A stretch of 64,000 bases of DNA from contig LNDN01000003.1 of the NCBI GenBank assembly GCA_001464065.1, forward strand, positions 1 to 64,000, given 5' to 3'. Shown here in pieces: positions 25,527 through 34,839 of this stretch; positions within the stretch are counted from its first letter, which is position 1; each line of letters begins with the position of its first letter. The translations under genes and the position numbers were made by a program. The notes under the pieces were generated by a model, which saw nothing but the letters and a program-made list of their open reading frames with translations, was not told where the DNA came from and did not search any database. This DNA is from Acidobacteria bacterium Ga0077522 (lineage in GTDB: Bacteria; Acidobacteriota; Vicinamibacteria; Vicinamibacterales; Vicinamibacteraceae).

Positions 25527-25587
25527 GCGGTCTCCTGGAGAGCCGCATCGTCTGTCGAGGCCCGGGGCGTGTCAAGCGCCGCGCGGG

Positions 25588-26253
25588 CTACTGCGCCGGG
25601 AAGATGGCGATCTTCTGGACGACCAGATGGTCCTTCGCGGGGCCGTCGGTGGCTTCGCCCACCATGTAGACGATGCCGCGCGGGTAGGCGTGGGTGTCGA
25701 ACCGCTCGTCGGCGGTGCTGCTGTCGGCCAGCCACAGGCCGCGGACGTCACCCGGGTCGCCCTCCTGCGCCTGCAGGTCGTCGAGCGGGGCGAACAGCGG
25801 CAGGTCGGCGTCGGTCCGACCCGTGTAGAACGTCTGCTCCGGCTCCGTTCCCGCGCTCACCGAGATGCTGCGCAGCGGCGCCGATCCACAGTCCGGATGG
25901 GCGGCGAAGAAGGCATCGGCGCGTCCCAGATCCGTCAACAGCTGCCGTGTGCGCGCCCCGACCTCCGAGGTGCAGCTCTCGTCCAGCACGAACAGGAACG
26001 CGAGCCCCTGGGCCGGGAACACCACTTCCACACCGGTTTCGTCGCCGACGACCGCCGCCAGACGTCCGCCGGGAAAGCCGGCCAGGAAGGGGCGCAGGGT
26101 CGTGGTGTCGAAGCGGAGGTCGCCGAGGCCCTCGCCGGCCGTGAGCGTCGCCGAGGCATACGGCGCAAGCGCGTCCGGGGGCGCGGGGGCCAGTCCGCAC
26201 GCCGAGGTCAGCGTCACCGCGAGTGTCGCCAGCAGAAGTCGTGGGTTCCGCAT
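25588..26253 (-). CDS. Putative lipoprotein of unknown function
   Basis: 221-aa predicted lipoprotein. The signal ends in the lipobox LTSAC (LLLATLAVTLTSACGLAP), so the protein should be lipidated at Cys19. The rest is soluble, with two further cysteines in ESCTSEVG and HPDCGSAP that could pair. No domain is recognised. Its ATG lies one base after the stop of the upstream lipoprotein gene (TGA-C-ATG), so the two are translationally linked. It is on the same strand as, and 61 bp before, the enolase-superfamily gene. Confidence 0.72.
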   Translation of the reverse strand: MRNPRLLLATLAVTLTSACGLAPAPPDALAPYASATLTAGEGLGDLRFDTTTLRPFLAGFPGGRLAAVVGDETGVEVVFPAQGLAFLFVLDESCTSEVGARTRQLLTDLGRADAFFAAHPDCGSAPLRSISVSAGTEPEQTFYTGRTDADLPLFAPLDDLQAQEGDPGDVRGLWLADSSTADERFDTHAYPRGIVYMVGEATDGPAKDHLVVQKIAIFPAQ

Positions 26254-26254
26254 G

Positions 26255-26704
26255 TCAGGACTCCGTCCCGTCCGCAGGCGCGACGGGCGTCCACTGCCCG
26301 GCTGGTCCCCCACAGCGCGCGACCAGCGACTCGACGATCTCGGGTGTCAGGACATCGGGGTGGATGTAGTGGTGGACCCGGGTGACGGCATTGAGGCTCC
26401 AGGCCAGTCGCGTGTCCTGCTGCACCTCGCAGACGCCGACCAGGTGCCGGGTGGGGCAGCGCTCGACCAGCGCACCGCCGCTCTCGGTGCACTGGGCGAC
26501 CAGCGACAGCCGACGCGTGGCATCGAGGGGGTCGAGCTGTTCGAGGCACAGGCTGTGCTCGCCGCGCGCGACGTTGCACGACACCTGGTCGCGCGACGCA
26601 TCGGCGCTGGCGGTCGAGGCGGGGGCGGCGCCGGGACTGCAGGCAGACGCCATCAGCGCCAGTCCGCCGAGCACCGCCACCCAGGGAGGGGACACCGAAG
26701 CCAT
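26255..26704 (-). CDS. Putative lipoprotein of unknown function
   Basis: 149-aa predicted lipoprotein: VAVLGGLALMASACSPG gives a clear lipobox (MASAC). The mature part contains five more cysteines (SCNVARGEHSLC, QCTESGG, ERCPTRHLVGVC, ARCGG), suggesting disulfides. No family recognised. The ATG at 26704 opens the signal; the ORF-track start at 26731 adds nine unneeded residues. First gene of a tight pair with the next lipoprotein. Confidence 0.68.
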   Translation of the reverse strand: MASVSPPWVAVLGGLALMASACSPGAAPASTASADASRDQVSCNVARGEHSLCLEQLDPLDATRRLSLVAQCTESGGALVERCPTRHLVGVCEVQQDTRLAWSLNAVTRVHHYIHPDVLTPEIVESLVARCGGPAGQWTPVAPADGTES

Positions 26705-26773
26705 GGCCCATTCATCGGACCCGCGCGCCAACTCATGAGCCGGGCCAGGTGTGGCGGCGAGGGCTCGAGGGGC

Positions 26774-27091
26774 TCAGGCCTCCGGCGCGGGCCGCCAGAG
26801 CACGATCACCCGGCCGACACTCTGCACCAGGGCGGCGCCCGTGCGGGCGCAGATGGCCGTCGTGGCCTCGGCGCGGTCCTCCCGCTCGCCTTCGCCGATC
26901 TTCACCTTGATCAGTTCGTGTGCCAGCAGGGCCCGATCGATGCTGCCGATGAGGGCGTCCGTGACGCCAGCGTGCCCCACGCGGACGACCGGTTCGAGGG
27001 CGTGGGCGCGGGCCTTGAGCCCGGCGCGCTCGCGTGTGGTCAGGGGCGGCGCGGGCGAGGCCGCAGGCGTCCGGTCAGGAGCGTCGGTCAT
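26774..27091 (-). CDS. yhbY: YhbY-family CRM-domain RNA-binding protein
   Basis: 105-aa cytoplasmic protein with a CRM (YhbY) domain, which binds pre-50S ribosomal subunits in Escherichia coli. Family blocks: LTTRERAGLKARAHALEPVV, RVGHAGVTDALIGSIDRALL, AHELIKVKIGEGEREDRAEA and IVLWRP at the end. KIG stands in the place of the usual KV/KL-x motif. The start at 27091 is supported by a TACGAT box 7 nt upstream. The gap to the malic enzyme gene is filled with heptamer repeats. Confidence 0.92.
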   Translation of the reverse strand: MTDAPDRTPAASPAPPLTTRERAGLKARAHALEPVVRVGHAGVTDALIGSIDRALLAHELIKVKIGEGEREDRAEATTAICARTGAALVQSVGRVIVLWRPAPEA

Positions 27092-27098
27092 GACGACG

Positions 27099-27104
27099 AT
27101 CGTA
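27099..27104 (-). promoter_or_regulatory. Predicted -10 box TACGAT, leaderless position
   Basis: On the minus strand TACGAT lies 7 nt before the ATG of the yhbY-like gene, without a Shine-Dalgarno sequence. Confidence 0.5.
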
Positions 27105-27116
27105 CGCCAGCCGTTG

Positions 27117-27237
27117 AAGGGCTCAGGGCTCAGGCCTCAAGGCTCAAAGGGAAAGGCCCAAGGCTCAGGGCTCAAGGCCCAAGGCCCAAGGCCCAAGGCC
27201 CAGGCCCCAAGGCCCAAGGCCCCAGGGCCCCAGGGCC
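27117..27237. repeat. Heptamer tandem repeat tract (AAGGCCC / AGGGCTC)
   Basis: About 120 bp between yhbY and the malic enzyme gene are built from 7-bp units, first AGGGCTC-like, then at least five AAGGCCC units with small slips. No coding potential. Confidence 0.8.
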
Positions 27238-27242
27238 GATGG

Positions 27243-28910
27243 TCACGCGTACTCGCGATACACCGGTTCGAACATCCGGGCTCGGATGTCCTGCGCCAGG
27301 TCCTCCGGCCGGGAGGCGCGTGCCAGGCCCGAGTCGTGGGCGTTGGCGGCCACCGCCGTGGCGATGCGCAGGGACACTTCCCGAATGCGGGTGAGTGCCG
27401 GATAGACGCGGCCGAGGTCGAGGTCGGCCGGGTCCACCATGTCGGCGAGGGTGCGCGCCGCGGCCAGGAACATCGCGTCGGTCACCTCGCGCGATTCGCT
27501 CGCCAGCACGCCCAGCCCGACGCCAGGGAAGATGTAGATGTTGTTGCCCTGACCCGGCACGTGTCGTCGGCCCTTGAACTCCACCTCCGCGAACGGACTG
27601 CCCGAGGCGAAGATCGCGCGCCCGTCCGACCAGGCGTAGGCCTGCTCGGCCGTGCACTCCGCCTTGGACGTCGGGTTCGACAGCGCGAAGACGATCGGCC
27701 GCTGATTCAGGGACGCCATCTGCTCGACGATCGGCTGCGTGAACGTCTGCGGCATGCCCGAGACGCCGATGAGCGCCGTCGGCTTCAGCGCGGCCACGGC
27801 CTCGGCCAGGCTCGGCAGGTACTCGTGTGCGTGCGCGTACGGGAGCTTGTGGTGCGCGAGGTCGGTGCGCGACTGCACCACCAGGCCCTTCGAGTCGACG
27901 AACCAGCAGCGGGCCCGGGCCTCGGCCTCGCCCATGCCCGCCGACGTCGCCGCGGCCACGTACAGATCGGCGATGCCGGTGCCGGCCTCGCCCGCGCCGA
28001 GGAAGAGCAGCTTCTGGTCGGCCAGCGTGCCGCCCGTGACCCGCAGCGCCGCCATCACGCCGGCCAGGGCGACCGCCGCCGTCCCCTGGATGTCGTCGTT
28101 GAAGCTCGGCAGCCGCTGCTGATAGGCGCCCAGCAGCCGGAAGGCATTCGTGTTGCCGAAGTCTTCCCACTGCAGCAGGGCCTTGGGAAACACCGTGGCG
28201 ACCGCCTCGACGAACTCCTCGATGAAGGCGTCGTACTCTTCGCCACGCGCCCGCTTCTGTCGCAGGCCGATATACACCGGGCCGTCGAGCAGGTCCTGGT
28301 TGTCGGTGCCGACGTCGATGGTGATCGGCAGCGTGTAGGACGGATGGACGCCCGCGCACGCCGTGTACAGCGACAGCTTGCCGACCGGAATCCCCATCCC
28401 GAGCGCGCCGAGGTCGCCGAGCCCGAGAATGCGCTCGCCGTCGGTCACGACGATGAGGCGGATGCCCTGCACCGGCCAGTGGCGCAGCACCTCGGCGATG
28501 CGGCCCTTGTCGCGCAGCGTCAGGAAGAGGCCGCGCGGCCGTCGGTAGATGGCGCCGTACTCGAGGCACGCCTGCCCGACCGTCGGCGTGTAGATCAGCG
28601 GCACCATCTCCTCGATGTGATCCATCACCACGCGATAGAACAGCACCTCGTTCCGGTTCTGGAGGTTGGTGAGGTAGATGTACTTCTCCAGCGCATCCGG
28701 CTTGCGGTGCACGGCCGCGAGACTCCGGCTGGCCTGCTCCTCGAGCGTGAAGATGCGGGGGGGCAGCAGGCCCCGCAACCCGAGCGCATCGCGCTCGCGC
28801 TCGGTGAACGCGGTGCCCTTGTTCAACAGCGGATCGGTGAGCAGCGCCGCGCCACGTGGTGGCATCGGGGCGCCCCACGCGGACAGATCGGCGGGAGACG
28901 GGGAACTCAT
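27243..28910 (-). CDS. NAD-dependent malic enzyme
   Basis: 555-aa cytoplasmic oxidative decarboxylase converting malate to pyruvate and CO2. It has the length and blocks of the long bacterial/eukaryotic-type malic enzymes: LLNKGTAFTERERDALGLRG, VLFYRVVMDHIEEMVPLIYT (catalytic Tyr), PRGLFLTLRDKGR, IVVTDGERILGLGDLGALGM, FEDFG-like WEDFGNTNAFRLL, PSFNDDIQGTAAVALAG (metal Asp), LFLGAGEAGTGIADL (dinucleotide fold), FALSNPTSKAECTAEQAY and NIYIFPGVGLGVLAS. Cofactor choice (NAD rather than NADP) is inferred from family. The start at 28910 is supported by a box 6 nt upstream. Divergent from the DUF1080 gene. Confidence 0.95.
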   Translation of the reverse strand: MSSPSPADLSAWGAPMPPRGAALLTDPLLNKGTAFTERERDALGLRGLLPPRIFTLEEQASRSLAAVHRKPDALEKYIYLTNLQNRNEVLFYRVVMDHIEEMVPLIYTPTVGQACLEYGAIYRRPRGLFLTLRDKGRIAEVLRHWPVQGIRLIVVTDGERILGLGDLGALGMGIPVGKLSLYTACAGVHPSYTLPITIDVGTDNQDLLDGPVYIGLRQKRARGEEYDAFIEEFVEAVATVFPKALLQWEDFGNTNAFRLLGAYQQRLPSFNDDIQGTAAVALAGVMAALRVTGGTLADQKLLFLGAGEAGTGIADLYVAAATSAGMGEAEARARCWFVDSKGLVVQSRTDLAHHKLPYAHAHEYLPSLAEAVAALKPTALIGVSGMPQTFTQPIVEQMASLNQRPIVFALSNPTSKAECTAEQAYAWSDGRAIFASGSPFAEVEFKGRRHVPGQGNNIYIFPGVGLGVLASESREVTDAMFLAAARTLADMVDPADLDLGRVYPALTRIREVSLRIATAVAANAHDSGLARASRPEDLAQDIRARMFEPVYREYA

Positions 28911-28916
28911 CCGAGC

Positions 28917-28922
28917 AGGATA
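28917..28922 (-). promoter_or_regulatory. Predicted -10 box TATCCT, leaderless position
   Basis: TATCCT on the minus strand lies 6 nt before the ATG of the malic enzyme gene. A weak AAGACA sits 18 nt further upstream. Confidence 0.5.
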
Positions 28923-29037
28923 GGCGTCGGCACCGGGTCGTGTCTTCGCATCTCGCATGCCTTCATCGCCAGATGGGCATGTGTCGGTGGATCCTGCCGC
29001 ATTCTGTGGGAGAGTATCGCCCGGAGGAGTTCCGCTC

Positions 29038-29820
29038 ATGTACGTGCGTTCGACGTGGACCGCGATGGCGGTCGTGACGATTCTTGGCTGCAGCGTGTCG
29101 GCGGAGGTGCTCGCGCAGACCGCCGCCCCCAGGCCCCCCGCGGGCTTCACGGCGCTCTTCAACGGCAAGAACCTCGATGGCTGGCGCGGGCGACCCGGTG
29201 GCGGTGGCGTCTTCAGCCCGTACGTCGAGGCGAAGTTCACGCCCGAGGAGCGCGCGGCGAAGCAGGCCGAGTGGAACGCCGACCGCGACCTGCACTGGCG
29301 CGTCGACACCGCCACCGGTGAGCTCGTCTCCGACGGCAAGGGCGTGCACCTGGCCACCGCGAAGCCGTACGGCGACTTCGAGTTCCACGTCGACTGGATG
29401 CTCACGCAGCCCGGCGGCGACTCGGGCATCTATCTCCGCAGCTATCCGCAGGTGCAGATCTGGGATCCCGCCAGCGCCCGCGACAAGAAGAGCGGCGCCG
29501 ACAAGGGCTCCGGCGGGCTGTGGAACAACAACCCGGACAACCCTGGCCGCTGGCCGCTCGCCCTGGCCGACAAGCCGATCGGGCAGTGGAACCGCATGAC
29601 GATCAAGATGGTCGGCACGCGGGTCTGGGTCACCCTCAACGACACGCCGGTCGTCGTCGGCCAGGTCCTCGACAACTTCTTCGACCGCACGCAGCCGGTG
29701 CTGCCCACCGGCTCGATCGAGCTGCAGACCCACGGCTCCGAGGTCCGCTTCCGCAACGTCTTCGTGCGCGAGATCGGCGAGGCGGAAGGCCGGTCGCTCG
29801 TCGGCACCGTCGCGAAGTAG
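29038..29820 (+). CDS. Exported DUF1080 (3-keto-disaccharide hydrolase-like) protein
   Basis: 260-aa exported protein of the DUF1080 family, a jelly-roll/concanavalin-like fold linked in recent work to 3-keto-glycoside hydrolysis and common in acidobacteria and planctomycetes. Signal peptide: WTAMAVVTILGCSVSAEVLA. Family blocks: GFTALFNGKNLDGWRGRPG, DGKGVHLATAKPYGDFEFHV, GGDSGIYLRSYPQVQIWDP, GSGGLWNNNPDNP, and GSIELQTHGSEVRFRNVFVR. GGAGGAG upstream supports the ATG at 29038. It heads a same-strand run with a 3-hydroxyacyl-CoA dehydrogenase-like gene, a sulfatase and an alpha/beta hydrolase, consistent with a glycan-processing unit. Confidence 0.9.
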   Translation: MYVRSTWTAMAVVTILGCSVSAEVLAQTAAPRPPAGFTALFNGKNLDGWRGRPGGGGVFSPYVEAKFTPEERAAKQAEWNADRDLHWRVDTATGELVSDGKGVHLATAKPYGDFEFHVDWMLTQPGGDSGIYLRSYPQVQIWDPASARDKKSGADKGSGGLWNNNPDNPGRWPLALADKPIGQWNRMTIKMVGTRVWVTLNDTPVVVGQVLDNFFDRTQPVLPTGSIELQTHGSEVRFRNVFVREIGEAEGRSLVGTVAK

Positions 29821-29839
29821 CACGCCTTCCGGACTGCCC

Positions 29840-30760
29840 ATGTCGTCACCGCTGTCGGTCGCCGTGCTCGGCGCCGGGTTGATGGGCCATGGCATCGGCC
29901 AGGTGCTGGCCGCGGCCGGACATCGCGTCTGCCTCACGGACACCGATGCCACGGCACTCGGCAGCGCTCTCGGCCGGGTCACGCGCAACCTCGAGGAGGC
30001 GGCCGTGGACGCCGCTCCCGTGCTGGCCCGGATGCGCACGACGCCGTCACTGGCCGACGCCGTCCAGGGCGTCGACCTCGTCATCGAGGCCGTCGCGGAG
30101 GTCGTCGCCCTGAAGCAGGACCTGTTTGCCGAGGTCGCCGCGCTGGCCCCGCCCCACGCGATCCTCGCGAGCAACACCTCCGTGATCCCCATCACGCGCC
30201 TCGGCGCGCGCCTCGACGATGAGGCGCGCCGTCGTCTGGTCGGGACGCACTGGTGGAATCCCCCGCATCTGATTCCGCTGGTCGAGGTCATCCGCACGGC
30301 GTGGACCGGCGCGGAGGTGGTCGATCGGGTCGTGACGCTGTTGCGCGACGCCGGCAAGACGCCGGTCGTCGTCCACCGGGATGTCACCGGCTTCATCGGC
30401 AACCGCCTCAACCAGGCGATGTGGCGCGAAGCCCTCGCGCTCGTCGAGGCCGGTGTCTGCGACGCCGAGACCATCGACATCGTCGTCAAGAGCAGCTTCG
30501 GCCTGCGGCTGCCCGTGCTCGGCCCGATGGAGAACGCCGATCTCATCGGACTCGAGCTGACGCGGAACCTGCATGCCCTGCTGTTCCCGGACCTGGCGAC
30601 TGGCGCGGCGCCGTCGCCGCTGCTCGACGAGGCGATCGCGCGCGGCGACACCGGCATGAAGGCAGGCGCGGGCCTGCGGCGCTGGACGCCCGAGGAGGCC
30701 GAAGCGACTCGCGCCCGGCTCGCCGCGCATCTGCTCGCGCTGACCAGAGGCGAGGCATGA
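29840..30760 (+). CDS. 3-hydroxyacyl-CoA dehydrogenase family protein
   Basis: 306-aa soluble NAD-binding dehydrogenase with the 3HCDH architecture. The N-terminal Rossmann domain has VAVLGAGLMGHGIGQVLAAA and DLVIEAVAEVVALKQDLFAE, the catalytic region ILASNTSVIPITRL and VGTHWWNPPHLIPLVEVIRT (His-Glu type dyad), and the C-terminal domain VTGFIGNRLNQAMWREALAL. The sequence THWWNPP in place of the usual THFFNPP is seen in 3HCDH relatives acting on other 3-hydroxy acids. Its stop overlaps the sulfatase start by 4 nt (ATGA). With DUF1080 next door, a role in oxidation or reduction of a sugar or hydroxy-acid intermediate is as plausible as fatty-acid oxidation. Confidence 0.88.
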   Translation: MSSPLSVAVLGAGLMGHGIGQVLAAAGHRVCLTDTDATALGSALGRVTRNLEEAAVDAAPVLARMRTTPSLADAVQGVDLVIEAVAEVVALKQDLFAEVAALAPPHAILASNTSVIPITRLGARLDDEARRRLVGTHWWNPPHLIPLVEVIRTAWTGAEVVDRVVTLLRDAGKTPVVVHRDVTGFIGNRLNQAMWREALALVEAGVCDAETIDIVVKSSFGLRLPVLGPMENADLIGLELTRNLHALLFPDLATGAAPSPLLDEAIARGDTGMKAGAGLRRWTPEEAEATRARLAAHLLALTRGEA

Positions 30761-32160
30761 CGATGGGCCTCGGTCGGCGGCTGTGGGTGGCGGTGCTGCT
30801 TGCCATCGCCATGGGTGGACTGCGTGCCGGCCATCACCCTCTGGCGGCGCAGGTCGTGCCACCCGCGATGAACGTCGTGGTGCTGATCATCGACGACATC
30901 CGCTGGGACTCGATCGGCGCGGCCGGCAATCCGGTGGTCCGCACGCCGCGCATCGATCAGCTCGCCGCCGGAGGCGTGCGCTTCGAACAAGCGCGCGTCA
31001 CGACATCGATCTGCATGGTCAGCCGGGCGACGATGCTGACCGGTCAGTACATGTCGCGGCACGGCATCACCGCCTTCGGCACGCCGCTGACGCCCGAGGC
31101 CTTTGCCGCCACGTACCCCGGCGTGCTGCGTCGCGCGGGCTACTGGACCGGCCACGTCGGCAAGTACGACGTCGGCAGGCCGCGCGTCGACGACTACGAC
31201 GTCGTGCGGGCCTACCACGGCGCGCACTGGATGACCGACGCCGACGGCGCGCGGGTCCACGTGACGGAGAGGAACACGCGCGACGCCCTCGACTTCCTGC
31301 GCACGCGGCCGGCGGGACGACCGTTCGTCCTGACCGTCGGGTTCTTCGCGCCGCACGCCGAGGACAACGCGAAGGACCAGTACCTGCCCCAGGACTGGAG
31401 CCGCGCCCTGTACGACGGCGTGACCATCCCGCCCCCACGCCACGGTGACGCGGCGTACCAGCAGGCGCTGCCGCCCTTCCTCTCGGCCGACGCCAACGAG
31501 GGCCGTGTGCGGTATCACTGGCGCTTCGACACGCCCGACCGGTACCAGGCCTTCATGACGCGCTACTACCGCCTCATCTCCGAGGTGGACCGCGCCATCG
31601 GCCGCGTCGTCGACGAGCTGAAGGCACAGGGCGTGTACGACCGCACCCTCATCGTGGTGGTGGGCGACAACGGCTACTTTCACGGCGATCGCGGCCTCGC
31701 CGACAAGTGGTACCCGTACGAGGCGTCGATCCGGGTGCCGCTGATCGTCCATGACCCGCGGCTGGACGCCAGTCGCCGCGGCCGGGTCGAGCAGGCGCTC
31801 GCCCTCAACATCGACGTGGCCCCGTCCGTGCTCGCCGCGACCGGCCACCCGGTGCCGGCGTCGATGCAGGGGCGCGATCTCGCGGCGCTCTATCTGGGAG
31901 ACAACCCCGTCGCCTGGCGCGACGAGTTCTTCTACGAGCACCCGACGATCACGCGCCGGGAGCGCATTCCCTCGTCGCAGGCCGTGGTGCGTCGCGACTG
32001 GAAGTACGTCGAGTGGCCCGAGTGGGACCATCGGCAGCTCTTCGACCTGCGACGCGATCCCGAGGAACTGCGCAATCTCGTCGACGACCCAGCCCACGCG
32101 ACCGACCGCACCCGGCTGGCCGCCGCCCTCGCGCGCTGGCGTGACGACGTGCGCCGCTGA
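30757..32160 (+). CDS. Exported sulfatase with atypical C-x-V-x-R-like site
   Basis: 467-aa exported sulfatase. Signal peptide: LWVAVLLAIAMGGLRAGH. The N-terminal metal site is NVVVLIIDDIRWDSIG. The nucleophile block reads ICMVSRATMLTGQYMSRHGI: the Cys (about residue 86) and Arg are present, but Pro of C-x-P-x-R is Val. CxVSR occurs in some sulfatase subfamilies, so activation by a formylglycine-generating enzyme is possible but not assured. Later blocks GHVGKYDVG, VVGDNGYFHGDRGLADKWYP and YEASIRVPLI match the family. The C-terminus ends LFDLRRDPEELRNLVDD. Translationally coupled to the preceding gene by an ATGA overlap. Confidence 0.9.
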   Translation: MTMGLGRRLWVAVLLAIAMGGLRAGHHPLAAQVVPPAMNVVVLIIDDIRWDSIGAAGNPVVRTPRIDQLAAGGVRFEQARVTTSICMVSRATMLTGQYMSRHGITAFGTPLTPEAFAATYPGVLRRAGYWTGHVGKYDVGRPRVDDYDVVRAYHGAHWMTDADGARVHVTERNTRDALDFLRTRPAGRPFVLTVGFFAPHAEDNAKDQYLPQDWSRALYDGVTIPPPRHGDAAYQQALPPFLSADANEGRVRYHWRFDTPDRYQAFMTRYYRLISEVDRAIGRVVDELKAQGVYDRTLIVVVGDNGYFHGDRGLADKWYPYEASIRVPLIVHDPRLDASRRGRVEQALALNIDVAPSVLAATGHPVPASMQGRDLAALYLGDNPVAWRDEFFYEHPTITRRERIPSSQAVVRRDWKYVEWPEWDHRQLFDLRRDPEELRNLVDDPAHATDRTRLAAALARWRDDVRR

Positions 32161-32176
32161 CGACGTGAACCGCCAG

Positions 32177-32182
32177 TAGAAT
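32177..32182 (+). promoter_or_regulatory. Predicted -10 box TAGAAT, leaderless position
   Basis: TAGAAT lies 6 nt before the ATG of the alpha/beta hydrolase gene with no Shine-Dalgarno sequence. Confidence 0.55.
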
Positions 32183-32188
32183 CGGCGG

Positions 32189-33043
32189 ATGCGTCTTCGC
32201 CTGGTCGTCGCTCAGCTGCTCCTGTGTCTGTCTGTGTCCGGACTTGCCGCGGCGCAGGCACGACCCGACTCGTACACCCGCACCGAGAACGTCGTCTATG
32301 GCCTGAGCAACGGCGTCGGGCTGGTGATGGATGTCTTCACGCCGACCGGCCCGAAGAACGGCAAGGCGATCGTCGACGTCCTGTCAGGGGCGTGGTTCTC
32401 GGAAGAGGCGCAGGTCCGCCAGCACCTGCAGGCGCGTCTCTTCGACATCTACTGCGCCCGCGGCTACACGGTCTTCATGGTGCGTCCCGGGTCGCGGACG
32501 CTGTTTCCGGCCGACAGGATGGTGGAGCACATCGGTCGCGCCGTCACGTTCATCCGATCGCGTGCCTCGACCTACGGCATCGACCCGACCCGGATCGGCA
32601 TGACGGGGGCCTCGGCCGGTGGACACCTGACGCTGCTGGCGCTCGCGACGGCGCCAGGGCTCGACATCAAGGCGGCCGCCGTCTTCTTTCCGCCGACGGA
32701 TTTGCTCGAGTGGGGGACCAGCGGCAGGCTCGTCGATGGCCTCGAGGGCCTGTTCTTCAGCGGCGGCCAGGCCGGGCGCACCCCGCAGGAGATCGAGCAG
32801 AAGGCGCGCGACCTCTCGCCGGCGCGGCGAGTGACGCGCGCGCTGCCGCCGGTGCTGCTGATCCACGGCGACGCCGACCCGACCGTGCCGCTGCAGCAGT
32901 CCGAGAAGATGGTCCGCGTGCTGAAGGAGGCTGGCGGCGACGCACGCCTCATCGTCAAGCCGGGCGGAGGCCATCCGTGGATGACCATCGCCGAGGAGGT
33001 CGCCGTCATGGCGGCCTGGTTCGATGAGCAACTCGCCCGGTGA
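32189..33043 (+). CDS. Exported alpha/beta hydrolase (esterase-like)
   Basis: 284-aa exported hydrolase. Signal peptide: LRLVVAQLLLCLSVSGLAAA. The nucleophile elbow is GASAGGHLTLLA (Gly-Ala-Ser-Ala-Gly). The acid is likely in LLIHGDADPTVPLQQSEKMV and the base His in GGGHPWM, the standard order for BD-FAE/esterase-type hydrolases. An N-terminal VVYGLSNGVGLVMDVFTPTG matches acetyl-xylan-esterase-like relatives. It lies 28 bp after the sulfatase gene but has its own -10 box, so it may be expressed both ways. Substrate unknown; carbohydrate ester deacylation is a reasonable guess. Confidence 0.9.
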   Translation: MRLRLVVAQLLLCLSVSGLAAAQARPDSYTRTENVVYGLSNGVGLVMDVFTPTGPKNGKAIVDVLSGAWFSEEAQVRQHLQARLFDIYCARGYTVFMVRPGSRTLFPADRMVEHIGRAVTFIRSRASTYGIDPTRIGMTGASAGGHLTLLALATAPGLDIKAAAVFFPPTDLLEWGTSGRLVDGLEGLFFSGGQAGRTPQEIEQKARDLSPARRVTRALPPVLLIHGDADPTVPLQQSEKMVRVLKEAGGDARLIVKPGGGHPWMTIAEEVAVMAAWFDEQLAR

Positions 33044-33052
33044 CCGCGTGCC

Positions 33053-33789
33053 CTACCCGAGTCCGTTGGCGTCGGTGTCGACGGGATCGGCAACGAACCG
33101 GTAGCCGACACCGCGCACGGTGACGACGTGCCTCGGCGTGGCCGGGTCCTCGTTGAGGAAGCGTCGAAGCCTGACGATGAAGTTGTCGATGGCTCGCGTG
33201 TCGGTGTCCTCGTGCAGATCCCACACGTCCTCGAGGATGGCCTTGCGCGACACCACCTTGCCGGCGTTCTTCAGCAGGTACTGCAGCAGATCGGCTTCCA
33301 TCGCCGTCAGGTGGTACGGCAGCGTGCCGACTCGCAGTTCGAGCGTGGACGGGTCGAATGTGTTGCCGGCGAAACGGTAGATCTCCGGTGGCCGTTCCGG
33401 CGGTGGCGCGCTGCGGGCCCACGCGCTGCGTCGCAGCAGGCTGCGGACGCGGGCGAGCAGGATGGCGAGTTCGAAGGGCTTGGGCAGGTAGTCGTCCACG
33501 CCGGCGTCGAAGCCGAGCAGCACGTCCTCGGGGCGGCTGCGCGCGGTGAGCATCAGGATGGGGACGTAGTCGCCGCGCTCGCGCAGCGCGCGCGTCACCT
33601 CGAAGCCGTTCTTGCCCGGCAGCATCACGTCCAGCACCACGGCATCGAACGGCACGCGGGCCTCGGCGAGCACCCGCAGGGCCGTCTCGCCGTCTGCGGC
33701 CGCGTCCACCTCATGCCCGTCGGCCTCCAGGTTGAACTGCAGCCCCATGGCGAGATGCGGCTCGTCCTCGACCACCAGGATGTGCGGCA

Positions 33790-33790
<1 letters not shown>
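33053..33790 (-). CDS. OmpR/PhoB-family response regulator
   Basis: 245-aa response regulator. Receiver: HILVVEDEP (acidic pair), VVLDVMLPGKNGFEVTRALR with the phospho-acceptor Asp near residue 54, LMLTARSRPEDVLLGFDAGV, and DDYLPKPFELAILLARVRSL with the conserved Lys. The C-terminal winged helix contains LTAMEADLLQYLLKNAGKVV, SRKAILEDVWDLHEDTDTRA, IDNFIVRLRRFLNED and VVTVRGVGYRFV. Downstream of and translationally coupled to the histidine kinase by a 1-nt ATGA overlap. The stop is TAG inside a GGGTAGGG octamer. Confidence 0.96.
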
Positions 33791-34686
<896 letters not shown>

Positions 34687-34692
34687 GGGTGG

Positions 34693-34698
34693 ATCTTA
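34693..34698 (-). promoter_or_regulatory. Predicted -10 box TAAGAT, leaderless position
   Basis: TAAGAT on the minus strand lies 6 nt before the GTG start of the histidine kinase gene. Confidence 0.5.
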
Positions 34699-34700
34699 CA

Positions 34701-34773
34701 GAAATGCCGGAATGCCGGAATGTCGAAAGAGAAAGGGCGAAGGGCGAAGGACGAAAAGAGCGAAGGCCCAAGG
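34701..34773. repeat. Short tandem repeat tract (ATGCCGGA, AAGGGCG, AAGGCCC units)
   Basis: Intergenic tract between the kinase and the desaturase terminator made of slipped 7-8-bp units; it ends in the same AAGGCCC unit found at 27117-27237. Confidence 0.7.
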
Positions 34774-34785
34774 CCGCCCTGACGC

Positions 34786-34816
34786 AGAAAGCCCCGGAGG
34801 TCGTCCGGGGCTTTCT
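34786..34816 (-). terminator. Intrinsic terminator-like hairpin after the desaturase gene
   Basis: AGAAAGCCCCGG and CCGGGGCTTTCT form a perfect 12-bp stem around a 7-nt loop, with an A-run before and a T-rich end in the stem. It lies 24 bp past the desaturase stop on the minus strand and between two minus-strand units. Confidence 0.8.
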
Positions 34817-34839
34817 GTGTTGCGCGGCTGACGTGACGC

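Noticed and set aside
24276-26144. 622-aa plus-strand ORF
   Set aside because: Antisense to the enolase-superfamily gene and a lipoprotein; no motifs.
27117-27237. CRISPR or satellite coding repeat
   Set aside because: Units are 7 bp with slips, no spacers; a simple tandem repeat.
27172-28878. 568-aa minus-strand ORF in another frame of the malic enzyme gene
   Set aside because: The malic enzyme frame carries all family motifs; this frame is low-complexity.
28963-32097. 1044-aa minus-strand ORF
   Set aside because: Antisense to DUF1080, the dehydrogenase and the sulfatase, all well supported; a product of high GC at third positions.
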